From the NCBI GenBank assembly GCA_045560765.1, contig JBJKZD010000013.1, positions 156,087 through 220,086 of the forward strand: DNA of 64,000 nucleotides. Direction: 5' to 3'. The notes under the pieces were generated by a model that was given only the letters and a program-made list of their open reading frames with translations, made no database searches and was not told the origin of the DNA. Positions 7,535 through 16,726 of the stretch are shown piece after piece. Position 1 is the stretch's first letter. The number at the start of each line of letters is the position of its first letter. A program made the translations under genes and the position numbers. The stretch is from UBA9926 sp913064795 (GTDB lineage: Bacteria; Pseudomonadota; Gammaproteobacteria; Pseudomonadales; Azotimanducaceae).

Positions 7535-10222
7535 ATGTTTCAGAAAAAAAAGCTTAACGTTGCTATACTTGCAGCCCTCGCGGCATCAGGTCAGCAAGCC
7601 ACGGCAGAAATCGAAGAAATCATCGTAACCGCAACCAAACGCGCTGTTCCCCTCCAGGATGCGCCGGTTACGATACAAGCCATTGGGTCCAGAGAGTTAG
7701 AAGACCAAAATATCCAAGAATTCTCTGACTACGTGAAATATCTCCCGAACGTCAATGCCGGTGGCCGTGGCCCTGGACAGAACGAAATCTATATTCGCGG
7801 CGCGGCCGTTGATGCCATCAACATCACCGTTGCGGAGTCTCAAGGTTCTGCCCCCAACGTTGCGCTTTATCTTGATGAGCAACCTGTTACCGCCGGTGGA
7901 CGTAATCTTGATGTCTACATCAGCGACATGGAGCGCATCGAGGTACTGCCTGGACCTCAAGGGACCCTCTACGGTGCGAGTTCTATGGCAGGCACGGTTC
8001 GTTTAATCACCAACAAACCCGTCATTGACGAGTTTGACGCGAGCTTTAACGGCAGCTGGTCCCAGACTTCGGGTGGCGAAGACAGCAATTCTGGTGAGCT
8101 GATGCTGAACTTCCCAATCATGGAAGGCAAGATGGCCGCGCGAGTCGCGCTCTACAATGATCGTCAAGGCGGCTTCATCGATAATGTTGCTGGCACTTTC
8201 CAAGCCGACAGCAGCATTAATCCTACATTCCCTGGGGATTCCATTACTTACGCTGCAGGTACTGTCTTTGCCAATGGGACCGTTGTGGGCCCAGATGGTT
8301 TGACTGTTCCGGTCAACAAAGCCGTTGCTAACAATGCGGGACTCGTTGAAGACGATTTCAACGACGCGCATTACGCCGGAGCCCGCATCGGTATCAAATA
8401 CTTGATCAACGATGATTGGAGTCTCCTACTGCAACACACCGCTCAAAGCCTCTCCACTGAAGGGGTTTTTGATTACGATCCAATGCTGGATGATCTTCAG
8501 GTGTCACGCTATAGCGATGACTTCCTCAACGATGATTTTAATCAAACAGCTTGGACGATTGAGGGTCGGATCGGCGTCCTTGATGTTGTCTACACCGGTG
8601 CCTTCCTTGATCGGGACGTCACAGCCAACATCGACTACACCGGCTACACCAACATCGGCGCATTCATTTCTGGCTACCAGTGCGAGTATCTTGTCGGAGG
8701 CTACTACAATGGCCTCGGCACAGGCTACAACACCGACTATGATCCAAGCACCTTCTACACCTTTGATCCAACCATCGGCGGTGATCCCGGGGTTGTTGAG
8801 TGTGGAACGCCAGCAAATGCAGCCAGAATCGAAAACGAAAACACGCGTTGGACCCACGAATTTCGTGTAGCAACCAACTGGGATGGTCGACTCAATATGC
8901 AGGGTGGCGTCTTCTTTGAAGACTTTGAAATCTTGCACGTGGGCGACTTTAACTATCAAGCACCTATGGATGCAGGATTTTCGCCCATCGACATCAGAAC
9001 AAGCGGTACTTTCGCAAATTCTGAAGCCAATGCTCGAGGCCTGCTCACAGACTCGACGCAATTCCGGAACGATAACACTCGAACGGAAGAACAGACTGCC
9101 CTCTTCGGAGAAATCACTTTGGACGTCACCGATAGCCTCTCTCTGGCCGTCGGAGCACGCTACTATGATCTAGACTACGGTTTTACCGGATACGGCGCAT
9201 GGCGCTACGGTAATCGTCCGCTTTTCATCGATGATGCAGACCCCACCAACGATATCAGGCCAGCGCTGACCGGTGGTCGAGACTATCAGACCAACTTTGC
9301 AGAATTACAACCTCTGAATGTGACAGACACCATCATGCGATTTACCGCATCATGGCAGCCGGAAAACTCAGATACGTTGATTTTCGCAACCTGGTCTGAA
9401 GGCTACCGTCCTCCTGGTTTTAATCGTGCCGCGGCGCAAAAAGGCGGTGTTTATAGTGCCAATGCTCAAAATATAAGAGACGACGGTACAAATTGTGGCA
9501 ACGAAGTCGCGATACCCAGCAATGCTTCTGGATTCCCAGGATACTGCCTGCCTTATGTCTTCGAGTCAGATTCTCTCGAGAATATGGAAATTGGTTGGAA
9601 AGCCACGCTGGCTGATGGCGCCGTTCGATTCAATGGTTCGATCTACAGAATTGATTGGGAGGACATCCAGGTCTCTCAATTCGATTCCCAGAATATTTCG
9701 ATCCTAACGATCGTCGACAACGGCGGTAACGCCGAAATCAGCGGCATCGAAGGTGATTTAGTCTGGTCTGTGAACGAACAACTGACATTCTATGCTGCAG
9801 CATCCTTCAACGACACTGAGCTTGTCTTCGTTGACCCTGCGTTTGATATCGTTGTTGCAGATGCCGGATCCATGTTGCCGCTGACGCCTGAAACTCAAGT
9901 CAGTCTTCGCGCTCGGTACGAGTGGGAAATGAGTAACGATTTAGGTGCTCATTGGCAATTTGGGTATAAGTACGCCGGTGAAGCCCTCAACTCTATTGTT
10001 GATACGGTTGATGAGCCCAACACCATGCAAGATAGCTACGGTATCGTAGATGCCTCGATTGGTGTTGAAAACCTCAGCGATGGCTGGGGTGTTGAGCTGT
10101 TTGTCAGCAACCTAACTGATGAGCGGGCTCAACTGCACATTAATCGCCAGGATTTCTTCGAGCGTATTACCACCAACCGTCCACGAACCATGGGTCTTCG
10201 TGTCTCTTACGACATGAATTAA
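7535..10222 (+). CDS. TonB-dependent outer-membrane receptor
   Basis: 895 residues. A Sec signal peptide (MFQKKKLNVAILAALAASG...ATA) is followed directly by a TonB-box-like IEEIIVTATKR. The plug domain follows (QDAPVTIQAIGSREL, IYIRGAA, VALYLDEQPV, GPQGTLYGASSMAGTVRLITNKP), then a roughly 700-residue beta barrel ending in MGLRVSYDMN. Such receptors import scarce ligands (siderophores, vitamins, glycans, lipophilic compounds) across the outer membrane using TonB energy. The loops are rich in Asp, Asn and Tyr. No Fur box or ligand-processing neighbour is evident, so the ligand is unknown. An extended promoter region with tandem repeats precedes it. Confidence 0.95.
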   Translation: MFQKKKLNVAILAALAASGQQATAEIEEIIVTATKRAVPLQDAPVTIQAIGSRELEDQNIQEFSDYVKYLPNVNAGGRGPGQNEIYIRGAAVDAINITVAESQGSAPNVALYLDEQPVTAGGRNLDVYISDMERIEVLPGPQGTLYGASSMAGTVRLITNKPVIDEFDASFNGSWSQTSGGEDSNSGELMLNFPIMEGKMAARVALYNDRQGGFIDNVAGTFQADSSINPTFPGDSITYAAGTVFANGTVVGPDGLTVPVNKAVANNAGLVEDDFNDAHYAGARIGIKYLINDDWSLLLQHTAQSLSTEGVFDYDPMLDDLQVSRYSDDFLNDDFNQTAWTIEGRIGVLDVVYTGAFLDRDVTANIDYTGYTNIGAFISGYQCEYLVGGYYNGLGTGYNTDYDPSTFYTFDPTIGGDPGVVECGTPANAARIENENTRWTHEFRVATNWDGRLNMQGGVFFEDFEILHVGDFNYQAPMDAGFSPIDIRTSGTFANSEANARGLLTDSTQFRNDNTRTEEQTALFGEITLDVTDSLSLAVGARYYDLDYGFTGYGAWRYGNRPLFIDDADPTNDIRPALTGGRDYQTNFAELQPLNVTDTIMRFTASWQPENSDTLIFATWSEGYRPPGFNRAAAQKGGVYSANAQNIRDDGTNCGNEVAIPSNASGFPGYCLPYVFESDSLENMEIGWKATLADGAVRFNGSIYRIDWEDIQVSQFDSQNISILTIVDNGGNAEISGIEGDLVWSVNEQLTFYAAASFNDTELVFVDPAFDIVVADAGSMLPLTPETQVSLRARYEWEMSNDLGAHWQFGYKYAGEALNSIVDTVDEPNTMQDSYGIVDASIGVENLSDGWGVELFVSNLTDERAQLHINRQDFFERITTNRPRTMGLRVSYDMN

Positions 10223-10233
10223 GCCCCTCGGTA

Positions 10234-10289
10234 TTGGCGCATGATAAGATCTGTCGTGAAACCAAGATCTTAAAGACATCATGCGCCAA
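10234..10289 (+). promoter_or_regulatory. long hairpin that buries the start codon of the next gene
   Basis: TTGGCGCATGAT (10234-10245) pairs perfectly with ATCATGCGCCAA (10278-10289). Inside it, AAGATCT (10246-10252) pairs with AGATCTT (10265-10271), leaving a 12-nt loop and a 6-nt bulge AAAGAC on the 3' arm. The ATG of the TPR-sulfotransferase (10281) is inside the outer stem and its only purine-rich ribosome site is the bulge. There is no U-tract, so it is not an ordinary terminator. Confidence 0.7.
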
Positions 10290-12308
10290 GCCGAACCCAT
10301 TCCTGAATCAACACGTTCAGCCAAAGAAAAGCTCGCTGCGGGAGACATATCCGCAGCGTCAGCTTTGCTCTCTCAACAACTTATAGAAACACCGGGGGAT
10401 CGCGAGACACGCTATTATTACTGTGTTTGCCTGCGCTACTTGAAGAAACTCGACTCGGCAAAGTCTGCATTAGATGCGCTGATTGAAGACTTTCCTCGGT
10501 ATGCCCGCGGACACCAGGAGATGGGGTATACCCTCAAATCCCTCGATCAAACCCAGCAAGCGATATCCGCTTTCAGAGCCGCTGTCACCCTCAACGATGC
10601 TTTGATTGGCAGTTGGAAGGCCCTCAACGAGCTCACCAACCCTCAGGATCACCCACTCATTCAAATAGAGTCGGCGCAGCAAATCGAGAACCTTGGGGCA
10701 CTCCCGAAAGCACTTCTGCAGGTTCGGGACCTCATTAACGAGGGCCGTTTGGCTGGCGCTGAACAGCTCTGCAGGCTCTTCCTTAGACGCAATCCCAGAC
10801 ACGTCGAGGGTATGCGGTTGTTGGCCTATCTCGGTATCCAAACCGAGGTGCTCGACGATGCAGAAATCCTGCTTGAGAATGCCGTGGCCTTCGAACCAGA
10901 AAACCTGCTCGCCCGTTATGACTATATGGGCGTACTCTATAAGCGTCAAAAGTATGAGCAAGCGTTCCAAGAGGCGGAACATTTGCTTGAAAAGGACCCC
11001 AACAACGTCAGGCACCAAACGGCGTATGCCAATCAATGCGTTGCCATCGGCCGATTCGAAGAGGCCATTGAGATTTATGAACACGTCACGCCAAAAGTAC
11101 CTGACCCTGCTCAAGTCCATTTGCTTAAGGGACATGCGCTCAAAACCATCGATCAATCCGAGCTCGCGATCGCCGCTTACAGAGACGCCTACGGTGCGCG
11201 GTCAAGTTTTGGTGATGCTTATTGGAGCCTAGCCAATTTAAAAACTTACCGATTTGACGCGACAGAAGTCGATCAGATGCTGGGCTTTGTTGGCAGCGAC
11301 GCCGTCCCCAGTATTGATCAAATTCATCTCAATTTTGCACTTGGCAAACACTTCGAAGATCAACAAGATTTCGAGCAGTCCTTTCAGTTCTACAAAACCG
11401 GCAACGCTATAAAACAGTCCGCCATTGGCTTCGACAGCGAGCTGCTCAGCAATCGGCTCAAACTGCAGCACAAGGTCTGTCACTCTAAGCTGTTCAGTGA
11501 CCGGTCACAGTCGGGTATCACAGCGCCTGACCCCATTTTTATCGTGGGATTACCGCGAGCAGGATCGACCTTACTGGAGCAGATTTTAGCTTCCCATCCC
11601 CTGGTAGATGGCACTCAAGAACTGCCCAACATCGCGGCTTTTGCGTTTGAGCTAGATGGTCGCAGGCGGCTTCAGGATGATCCTCAATACCCAGCGTGCC
11701 TGACCACTATTCCTGAGGATGTGCTGAGGGAAATGGGCCAGAAATATCTTGACGATACGCGCATACACCGGGGCAGCGCGCCCTACTTCATCGACAAAAT
11801 GCCCAACAACTTCAGGCACATTGGCTTGATTAAGCTGATTTTGCCCAATGCTAAGATCATTGATGCCCGCAGGCACCCATTGGCCTGTTGCTTCAGTGGT
11901 TATAAACAGCTTTTCGCAAGCGGCCAAGAGTTCAGCTATGGACTCGAGGATATCGGTCAATATTATCAAGATTACATGGACCTGATGAAACACTGGAATA
12001 CCGTCCTTCCAGACTATATCTTAACTGTTCATCACGAGGCGGTGGTCTTTGACCTCGAAACCCAAGTGCGGAGAATTCTTGATTTTTGCGACTTACCTTT
12101 TGATGCGGCTTGTCTCGATTTTCATCGCACCGAGCGCAGCGTTCGCACGCCGAGTTCTGAGCAAGTTAGGCAACCCATTTACCAATCAGGCCTGAATGCT
12201 TACCAGCCCTTCGAGCCTTGGCTCGCACCACTAAAAGCTGCAATTGGAGACAAAATTCTCGACGAATACCCCAAATTTGGCCCTGAGATCGTTGAGTCAT
12301 TGTCCTGA
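10281..12308 (+). CDS. tetratricopeptide-repeat protein with C-terminal sulfotransferase domain
   Basis: 675 residues. The first about 400 are tandem TPR helices (for example ARYDYMGVLYKRQKYEQAF and KLDSAKSALDALIEDFPRYA). The rest is a PAPS-dependent sulfotransferase: the 5'-phosphosulfate loop PIFIVGLPRAGSTLLEQIL is near residue 420, and a 3'-phosphate-binding DARRHPLACCFSGYKQ segment follows. Family members sulfate proteins, glycans or small molecules in the cytoplasm; in TPR-sulfotransferases the repeats probably recognise the acceptor. No signal peptide. Translation may be controlled by the hairpin around its start. It is followed by, but 123 nt away from, the amidohydrolase. Acceptor unknown. 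Confidence 0.9.
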   Translation: MRQAEPIPESTRSAKEKLAAGDISAASALLSQQLIETPGDRETRYYYCVCLRYLKKLDSAKSALDALIEDFPRYARGHQEMGYTLKSLDQTQQAISAFRAAVTLNDALIGSWKALNELTNPQDHPLIQIESAQQIENLGALPKALLQVRDLINEGRLAGAEQLCRLFLRRNPRHVEGMRLLAYLGIQTEVLDDAEILLENAVAFEPENLLARYDYMGVLYKRQKYEQAFQEAEHLLEKDPNNVRHQTAYANQCVAIGRFEEAIEIYEHVTPKVPDPAQVHLLKGHALKTIDQSELAIAAYRDAYGARSSFGDAYWSLANLKTYRFDATEVDQMLGFVGSDAVPSIDQIHLNFALGKHFEDQQDFEQSFQFYKTGNAIKQSAIGFDSELLSNRLKLQHKVCHSKLFSDRSQSGITAPDPIFIVGLPRAGSTLLEQILASHPLVDGTQELPNIAAFAFELDGRRRLQDDPQYPACLTTIPEDVLREMGQKYLDDTRIHRGSAPYFIDKMPNNFRHIGLIKLILPNAKIIDARRHPLACCFSGYKQLFASGQEFSYGLEDIGQYYQDYMDLMKHWNTVLPDYILTVHHEAVVFDLETQVRRILDFCDLPFDAACLDFHRTERSVRTPSSEQVRQPIYQSGLNAYQPFEPWLAPLKAAIGDKILDEYPKFGPEIVESLS

Positions 12309-12431
12309 GCGATAAATCGCTTCCAGGCTTAGGCCATCTCGAGTTATATCTGGGGTAAGCACAAGCCCTCCCTAGATTTCTTGGGCATTAAGCGCTACAT
12401 TCAGGGCAACCTTACACGCAGAGCAATCGCT

Positions 12432-14132
12432 ATGACCCATTTCGATATCCTTATCCGAAATGGCCAGATCTATGACGGGTCTGGCGCCGCGCCCGAGCAC
12501 CAAGATATCGGCATCAAAAACGGTGTTATCGAAGCCATCGGCGCGCTTTCCGGACACTCTGCCAACGAAACGATCGATGCTTCTGGGAAAATCGTGACGC
12601 CTGGCTTCATCGACGTGCACACCCATTACGATGGCCAAGCGACCTGGGACCAGCATTTGGCGCCCTCCTCAAATTTAGGAACCACTACCGTGGTCATGGG
12701 AAACTGCGGTGTTGGCTTTGCCCCCTGCCGGAACACCGATCACGAGGTTTTGATTCAGCTGATGGAAGGCGTCGAGGAAATTCCGGAAACCGCAATGAAC
12801 GAGGGCTTGCCTTGGGATTGGGAAAGCTTCCCCGAATTTCTGGACAGCCTAGATCGTAAACCCCGTGATATCGACGTTGCCGCCTTATATCCCCATGGCC
12901 CCTTACGAGTTTTTGTAATGGGCGAGCGCGCTGTTAACCGGGAGCCCGCCACAGCTGAAGATATTAAGGCCATGCAGGCTTTACTCGCAGAAGGCATGGC
13001 TGCAGGAGCCGTTGGGTTTTCGACCAGCCGGACATTGGTACACCGAAGCAGCGATGGCTCACTCATTCCCACTTACAAAGCAGCCACCCAGGAGCTTAAA
13101 GCCCTAGGCAAAACGTTGTCGGGGGAGCAAGGGCACGTCTTTCAGTTGATTTCAGATTGGGACGATCCCGCTGACGAATTCAGTATTTTAGAGGACACTT
13201 GCAAAGCAACCGGCGCCAAAGGCACATTTACCCTGCTTCAACTCGATAACCAACCCGAACTTTGGAGAGAGCAGCTCTCGATGGTGGAGGCCGCACAAAC
13301 CCGTGGCCTTGATATTCGAGGACAAGTCTTATCCCGCCCGGTTGGGATGATGATGGGTATGCCTTCCTCTATGAATCCCTTTTATCGTCGCCCAACATAT
13401 CTAGCGCTCAGCGATTTGCCCGTTGAGGAACGCCTGGACCGATTAACCGATCCAGAAACAAAGGCTGCAATATTGGGCGAGTCCAATATAAACCCCCACA
13501 TCTTTGTCAAAATATTCAACGACAAATACAACAAGATGTATCCCATGGTTGACCCCATTGAATACCTGCCTGAACCCACCGATTCGGTTCAAGCTCGGGC
13601 CGATGCTGAAGGCCAAGACCCTCAGTCCTGGCTATATGATTATCTCCTTGGCAATTCAGGCACAAATCTTATCTACATTCCTGCAGCAAACTACGCCGAT
13701 GGTATACCAGAGCTCTTGCAGCACCCTCATACCGTGGCTGCACTCGGAGATGGCGGCGCTCACGTTGGATCCATCTGTGATGCCAGCGCAAACTTGTACC
13801 TGATCACAAAGTGGGTCAAACAAAAAGCAAAGATTGAGCTGAGCCAGGGCATTCGAATGCTGACCCAGCAGCCTGCGGAACTCTATTCGCTCAACGATCG
13901 GGGCATGATCAAAGTAGGACTCAAAGCCGACATCAACGTCATTGACCTTGAAGCCCTGAAACTCAAAACGCCCCATATCGTGCAGGATTTACCCGCCGGC
14001 GGTAAGCGCTTTTTACAAAACGCCGATGGACTCGAGCTGACCGTGGTCGCAGGCGATGTGATCTATCGTGAAGGCCGAGCCACCGGAGCCTTGCCAGGAA
14101 AGCTCATCCGCCGTCAGACCGCTGGTCAGTAG
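12432..14132 (+). CDS. amidohydrolase family 3, D-aminoacylase / N-acyl-D-amino-acid deacylase type
   Basis: About 566 residues from ATG 12432; an in-frame ATG at 12381 would add 17 residues of non-family sequence, and the conserved start FDILIRNGQIYDGSG argues for the later codon. Metal-site motif DVHTHYDGQ and the metal-ligand-Cys segment MGNCGVGFAP are both present. Further downstream are GEQGHVF and the late LGDGGAHVGSICDAS carrying the catalytic Asp. The family hydrolyses N-acyl-D-amino acids or related amides using zinc. Length and the internal insert match the roughly 570-residue long subgroup common in marine Gammaproteobacteria, whose substrate is not settled. Confidence 0.88.
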   Translation: MTHFDILIRNGQIYDGSGAAPEHQDIGIKNGVIEAIGALSGHSANETIDASGKIVTPGFIDVHTHYDGQATWDQHLAPSSNLGTTTVVMGNCGVGFAPCRNTDHEVLIQLMEGVEEIPETAMNEGLPWDWESFPEFLDSLDRKPRDIDVAALYPHGPLRVFVMGERAVNREPATAEDIKAMQALLAEGMAAGAVGFSTSRTLVHRSSDGSLIPTYKAATQELKALGKTLSGEQGHVFQLISDWDDPADEFSILEDTCKATGAKGTFTLLQLDNQPELWREQLSMVEAAQTRGLDIRGQVLSRPVGMMMGMPSSMNPFYRRPTYLALSDLPVEERLDRLTDPETKAAILGESNINPHIFVKIFNDKYNKMYPMVDPIEYLPEPTDSVQARADAEGQDPQSWLYDYLLGNSGTNLIYIPAANYADGIPELLQHPHTVAALGDGGAHVGSICDASANLYLITKWVKQKAKIELSQGIRMLTQQPAELYSLNDRGMIKVGLKADINVIDLEALKLKTPHIVQDLPAGGKRFLQNADGLELTVVAGDVIYREGRATGALPGKLIRRQTAGQ

Positions 14133-14164
14133 ATTCGGCTCATGACTCGCGGTGAGACGAGCGT

Positions 14165-14917
14165 ATGTTTGACGACCCCGCACCCGTGCCAGCGCTGAAC
14201 ATCCACCGCCTCACCTTAGCCGGTCAGACCCACCAAGGTCTTGTTCGTGCCCATAACGAAGATGCCTTTTTCCTCAGGGAGTCCGATGGTCTGTTTGCCA
14301 TCGCGGATGGGCTTGGCGGATACCGGCATGGCGGCTTCTGCAGCCGAATGGCGATCAACCACCTTGCCCAAAACCCAGCACTTCTGACGATTACTGATTC
14401 GGGTCAAATCGCCCAGGCGATCGAAGACTGCAATCTTGCGCTCATCAACCATCAAAAAACCTCGAAGGAGCATCAGGGAATGCGGACAACCATGACCTGC
14501 GCCGCAGTCACTCCGGAAAACAAATTACTCTATGCTTGGGCGGGGGACTCGAGAATCTATCGATTCAGTCACCGTGACGGGTTACTTCAGCTAACGCGAG
14601 ACCACACGCTTTTGGAAGAAAAAAATCAGACAGGTCGCAGAGCCAGCCCAAGTGATGCCCATATTCTTACCAAGAGCCTGGGTGGCAATCAGGTATTTGA
14701 GGCGGCTAACGGGCACCTTCAGCTCGAAAAGGACGACCTTGTTCTCCTAACCACCGATGGCTTAACCAGCGTCGTGTCTGATCACGATATCGAAACAGCG
14801 CTCAGAGCCGCTCATACCGATCTTGAGACAACAGCTGTTTCGCTCATCGATCTCGCGCTCAGCGGCGGCGGCCCAGACAATATCACGGCGCTGCTTTGTC
14901 GAGTACAGACCGACTAA
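14165..14917 (+). CDS. PP2C-family protein serine/threonine phosphatase
   Basis: 250 residues, cytoplasmic, single domain. The metal-binding motifs of PP2C/PPM phosphatases are all visible: RAHNEDAFF (residue 30), FAIADGLGGYRHGG (50), YAWAGDSRIYRF (124), LVLLTTDGLTSVV (195) and GGGPDNITALL (238). It removes phosphate from Ser/Thr residues using two Mn2+/Mg2+ ions. Its stop overlaps the stop of the convergent Ser/Thr kinase gene by 4 bp, which strongly suggests a matched kinase/phosphatase pair acting on common targets, as in Stk/Stp systems. The N-terminus starts 32 nt after the amidohydrolase stop. Confidence 0.92.
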   Translation: MFDDPAPVPALNIHRLTLAGQTHQGLVRAHNEDAFFLRESDGLFAIADGLGGYRHGGFCSRMAINHLAQNPALLTITDSGQIAQAIEDCNLALINHQKTSKEHQGMRTTMTCAAVTPENKLLYAWAGDSRIYRFSHRDGLLQLTRDHTLLEEKNQTGRRASPSDAHILTKSLGGNQVFEAANGHLQLEKDDLVLLTTDGLTSVVSDHDIETALRAAHTDLETTAVSLIDLALSGGGPDNITALLCRVQTD

Positions 14918-15867
14918 GTCATCTGCCAGTTCTGGGCGAGCATTCGCAGAACGTCGTCCATATTTTGGACTCTCTGATCGGTTTTCTTTTCGAGACATTT
15001 CATGGCGAGGTCCTCGAGCAGTGCTGGAATTTTAAGTCGAGACAAACTGGAAGGTTTCGCAGGCGCATCAAAGCGAACGCTGTGCGCTAATTCTGCCATC
15101 GTCTCTCCCGTCACTGCATTTTGCCCTGTTAAAATCTCGAAAAGCAGCGCGCCAATACTATAGACATCTGCTCGATTGTCGATGTCGGCATGATTTTCTA
15201 ATTGCTCTGGCGACATATAGCTGATGGTACCTTGAACCTCGCCATGGTGGGTCATCGATAGATCTCGTTCTGGATTGAGATCAGGCCTCGGACCTACCTC
15301 TTCAGGCTCGGCGCTCTGCCACACTTTGGCCAGTCCCCAGTCGAGTATCACGACCTCTCCGAATGGACCCACCAGAACATTTTCTGGTTTGACGTCACGA
15401 TGGATCACCCCTTTTGAGTGCGCGTAAGAGAGCGCCTGTGCAACCTGCTCAATCACGTTGATCAGCTGGGTTAGATCATAGCGCTCTCTGTAATCCAAAA
15501 CTTCTCGAAGGGTGTAGCCATGGACGAGCTTCATCGTGAAGTAATAATGCCCCCGGGCATCTCGGCCTAGGTCATAGGTTGGAACAATATTGGGATGCTG
15601 CAAAATTGCTGTAACCCGAGCCTCGCGAAGCAACCTTCGCTGCTCTGTGACATCACTGGCGAACTCCTGGCGCAGAGATTTGTAACAAACCCGTCTGGCC
15701 AAGTACATATCCGTGCAGGACTGAATAAGCGATTTCCCGCCTTTCGCGATCGGCGAAAAGAGCGCATATCTAAAGTTAGGATTAAGCGTTTCGGCCAACG
15801 GCCGATCGGTATCCTTTAGATCAATCTTCAGATCTGCCGATTGATTGACATCGCGATATTTCGGCAC
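14914..15867 (-). CDS. Hanks-type serine/threonine protein kinase
   Basis: 317 residues, from a GTG with a good AAAGGA ribosome site. Kinase subdomains seen: a candidate VAIK-type Lys in RRVCYKSLR, an alphaC Glu in LLREARVT, catalytic loop VIHRDVKPENVL near residue 160, DWG in place of DFG (VVILDWGLAKVW), and GTISYMSPEQL followed by DNRADVYSIGALLFEILTGQ. The nucleotide-binding glycine loop is unusual: SPIAKGGKSLIQSCTD instead of GxGxxG. No transmembrane segment or sensory domain follows, so it is a soluble kinase. It is tail-to-tail with the PP2C gene. Likely substrates may lie outside the window. Confidence 0.88.
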   Translation of the reverse strand: MPKYRDVNQSADLKIDLKDTDRPLAETLNPNFRYALFSPIAKGGKSLIQSCTDMYLARRVCYKSLRQEFASDVTEQRRLLREARVTAILQHPNIVPTYDLGRDARGHYYFTMKLVHGYTLREVLDYRERYDLTQLINVIEQVAQALSYAHSKGVIHRDVKPENVLVGPFGEVVILDWGLAKVWQSAEPEEVGPRPDLNPERDLSMTHHGEVQGTISYMSPEQLENHADIDNRADVYSIGALLFEILTGQNAVTGETMAELAHSVRFDAPAKPSSLSRLKIPALLEDLAMKCLEKKTDQRVQNMDDVLRMLAQNWQMT

Positions 15868-16122
15868 AACTCGTATCCTTTCGAAGAAATCTTGGCTTCT
15901 TTAGCTTAGCATGACGATTCAGGTGCGATCAGTCCAAACCTTGTAACCTAGCAATTCACTCCGCGCTCCACGTCCGACGGCTGAAATCTAATTGTATAGC
16001 CCAGTTTCTACCCCAAGCGGACTTACACACGAAATCACGATTTAGGGTTATCCGGTTTGGCTTTGCTGATCTAACTTTTAGTGAAAACCATCCGTCATTG
16101 ACTGAACGATTTTGAGGATCAT

Positions 16123-16161
16123 TGCTTTCACTCAATCCTTTCAGTCAATGCTTTAAATCAA
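16123..16161. repeat. three degenerate 13-bp tandem units
   Basis: TGCTTTCACTCAA, TCCTTTCAGTCAA and TGCTTTAAATCAA follow one another without gaps. Related tcattgactgaa and actgaatcagttgac words surround them. They lie in the 859-bp stretch between the kinase and the VOC gene, which has no convincing coding region but also holds the hairpin at 16444. Confidence 0.55.
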
Positions 16162-16443
16162 CTCTCATGCTCAGTCCCTAGACTGGAGCATTGAACTGAA
16201 TCAGTTGACTAAACGAACCCTTCTCCCCTATTTACCTCAAATCCTGGCGTGCTTTGCAACGCTTTTAAGTCGCGGCCTAAGTACAGGCTTATCATGAACG
16301 GAACTGTTTACCCCAGAGAATAAACCTCAGCGGCGTCGAAGACCCTCGCACTGTGCAGCGACCTAAACCTGCCAAGCGGGGACAGGACTGACCAAAGAGG
16401 ACGATTTTCATGCCATTTCGTCACAAAGAATCTGCGATAAGTC

Positions 16444-16502
16444 GAGGACACCCAAACATGGTGCAAGAGGGAGGGGCGCACCATTCGCGTTTGGGTGTCC
16501 TC
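16444..16502. other. long intergenic inverted repeat (59-nt hairpin)
   Basis: GAGGACACCCAAAC (16444-16457) is perfectly complementary to GTTTGGGTGTCCTC (16489-16502). Directly inside, ATGGTGC (16458-16464) pairs with GCACCAT (16478-16484), leaving a purine-rich 13-nt loop and a 4-nt bulge TCGC on the 3' arm. No U-tract follows, so a Rho-independent terminator is unlikely. Could be an RNA structure, protein-binding cruciform or small-RNA gene. Confidence 0.75.
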
Positions 16503-16726
16503 AAAGGCTCGTAGCGATACCTTGATGAAACGCCAAAACCCAAATGAGTTTCCAGTAGGTTTCGCTCAGAGTAAACGATAGTTCGATTTTGGTTACAGGT
16601 CCGATCGCCTGAATGTTGAGCCCCTGGTTAGGCTCGACCTTTGATCGACTGAAGCAATCGCTAAAAGTCGAAGTCACTAAAATATTGATATCATTGAGTC
16701 ATCTTGAACAAAGAGGCTCATGCGTG

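Noticed and set aside
8504..9061. 185-codon minus-strand ORF
   Set aside because: Antisense to the TonB receptor barrel; no domain or ribosome site.
10470..11156. 228-codon minus-strand ORF
   Set aside because: Antisense to the TPR region of the sulfotransferase; repetitive helix coding makes long shadows.
12381..12431. N-terminal extension of the D-aminoacylase-type gene
   Set aside because: 17 residues outside the family start; ATG 12432 begins the conserved FDILIRNG strand.
16444..16502. integron attC site
   Set aside because: Arms lack the RYYYAAC/GTTRRRY core boxes at the outer ends, and no integron integrase or cassettes are present.
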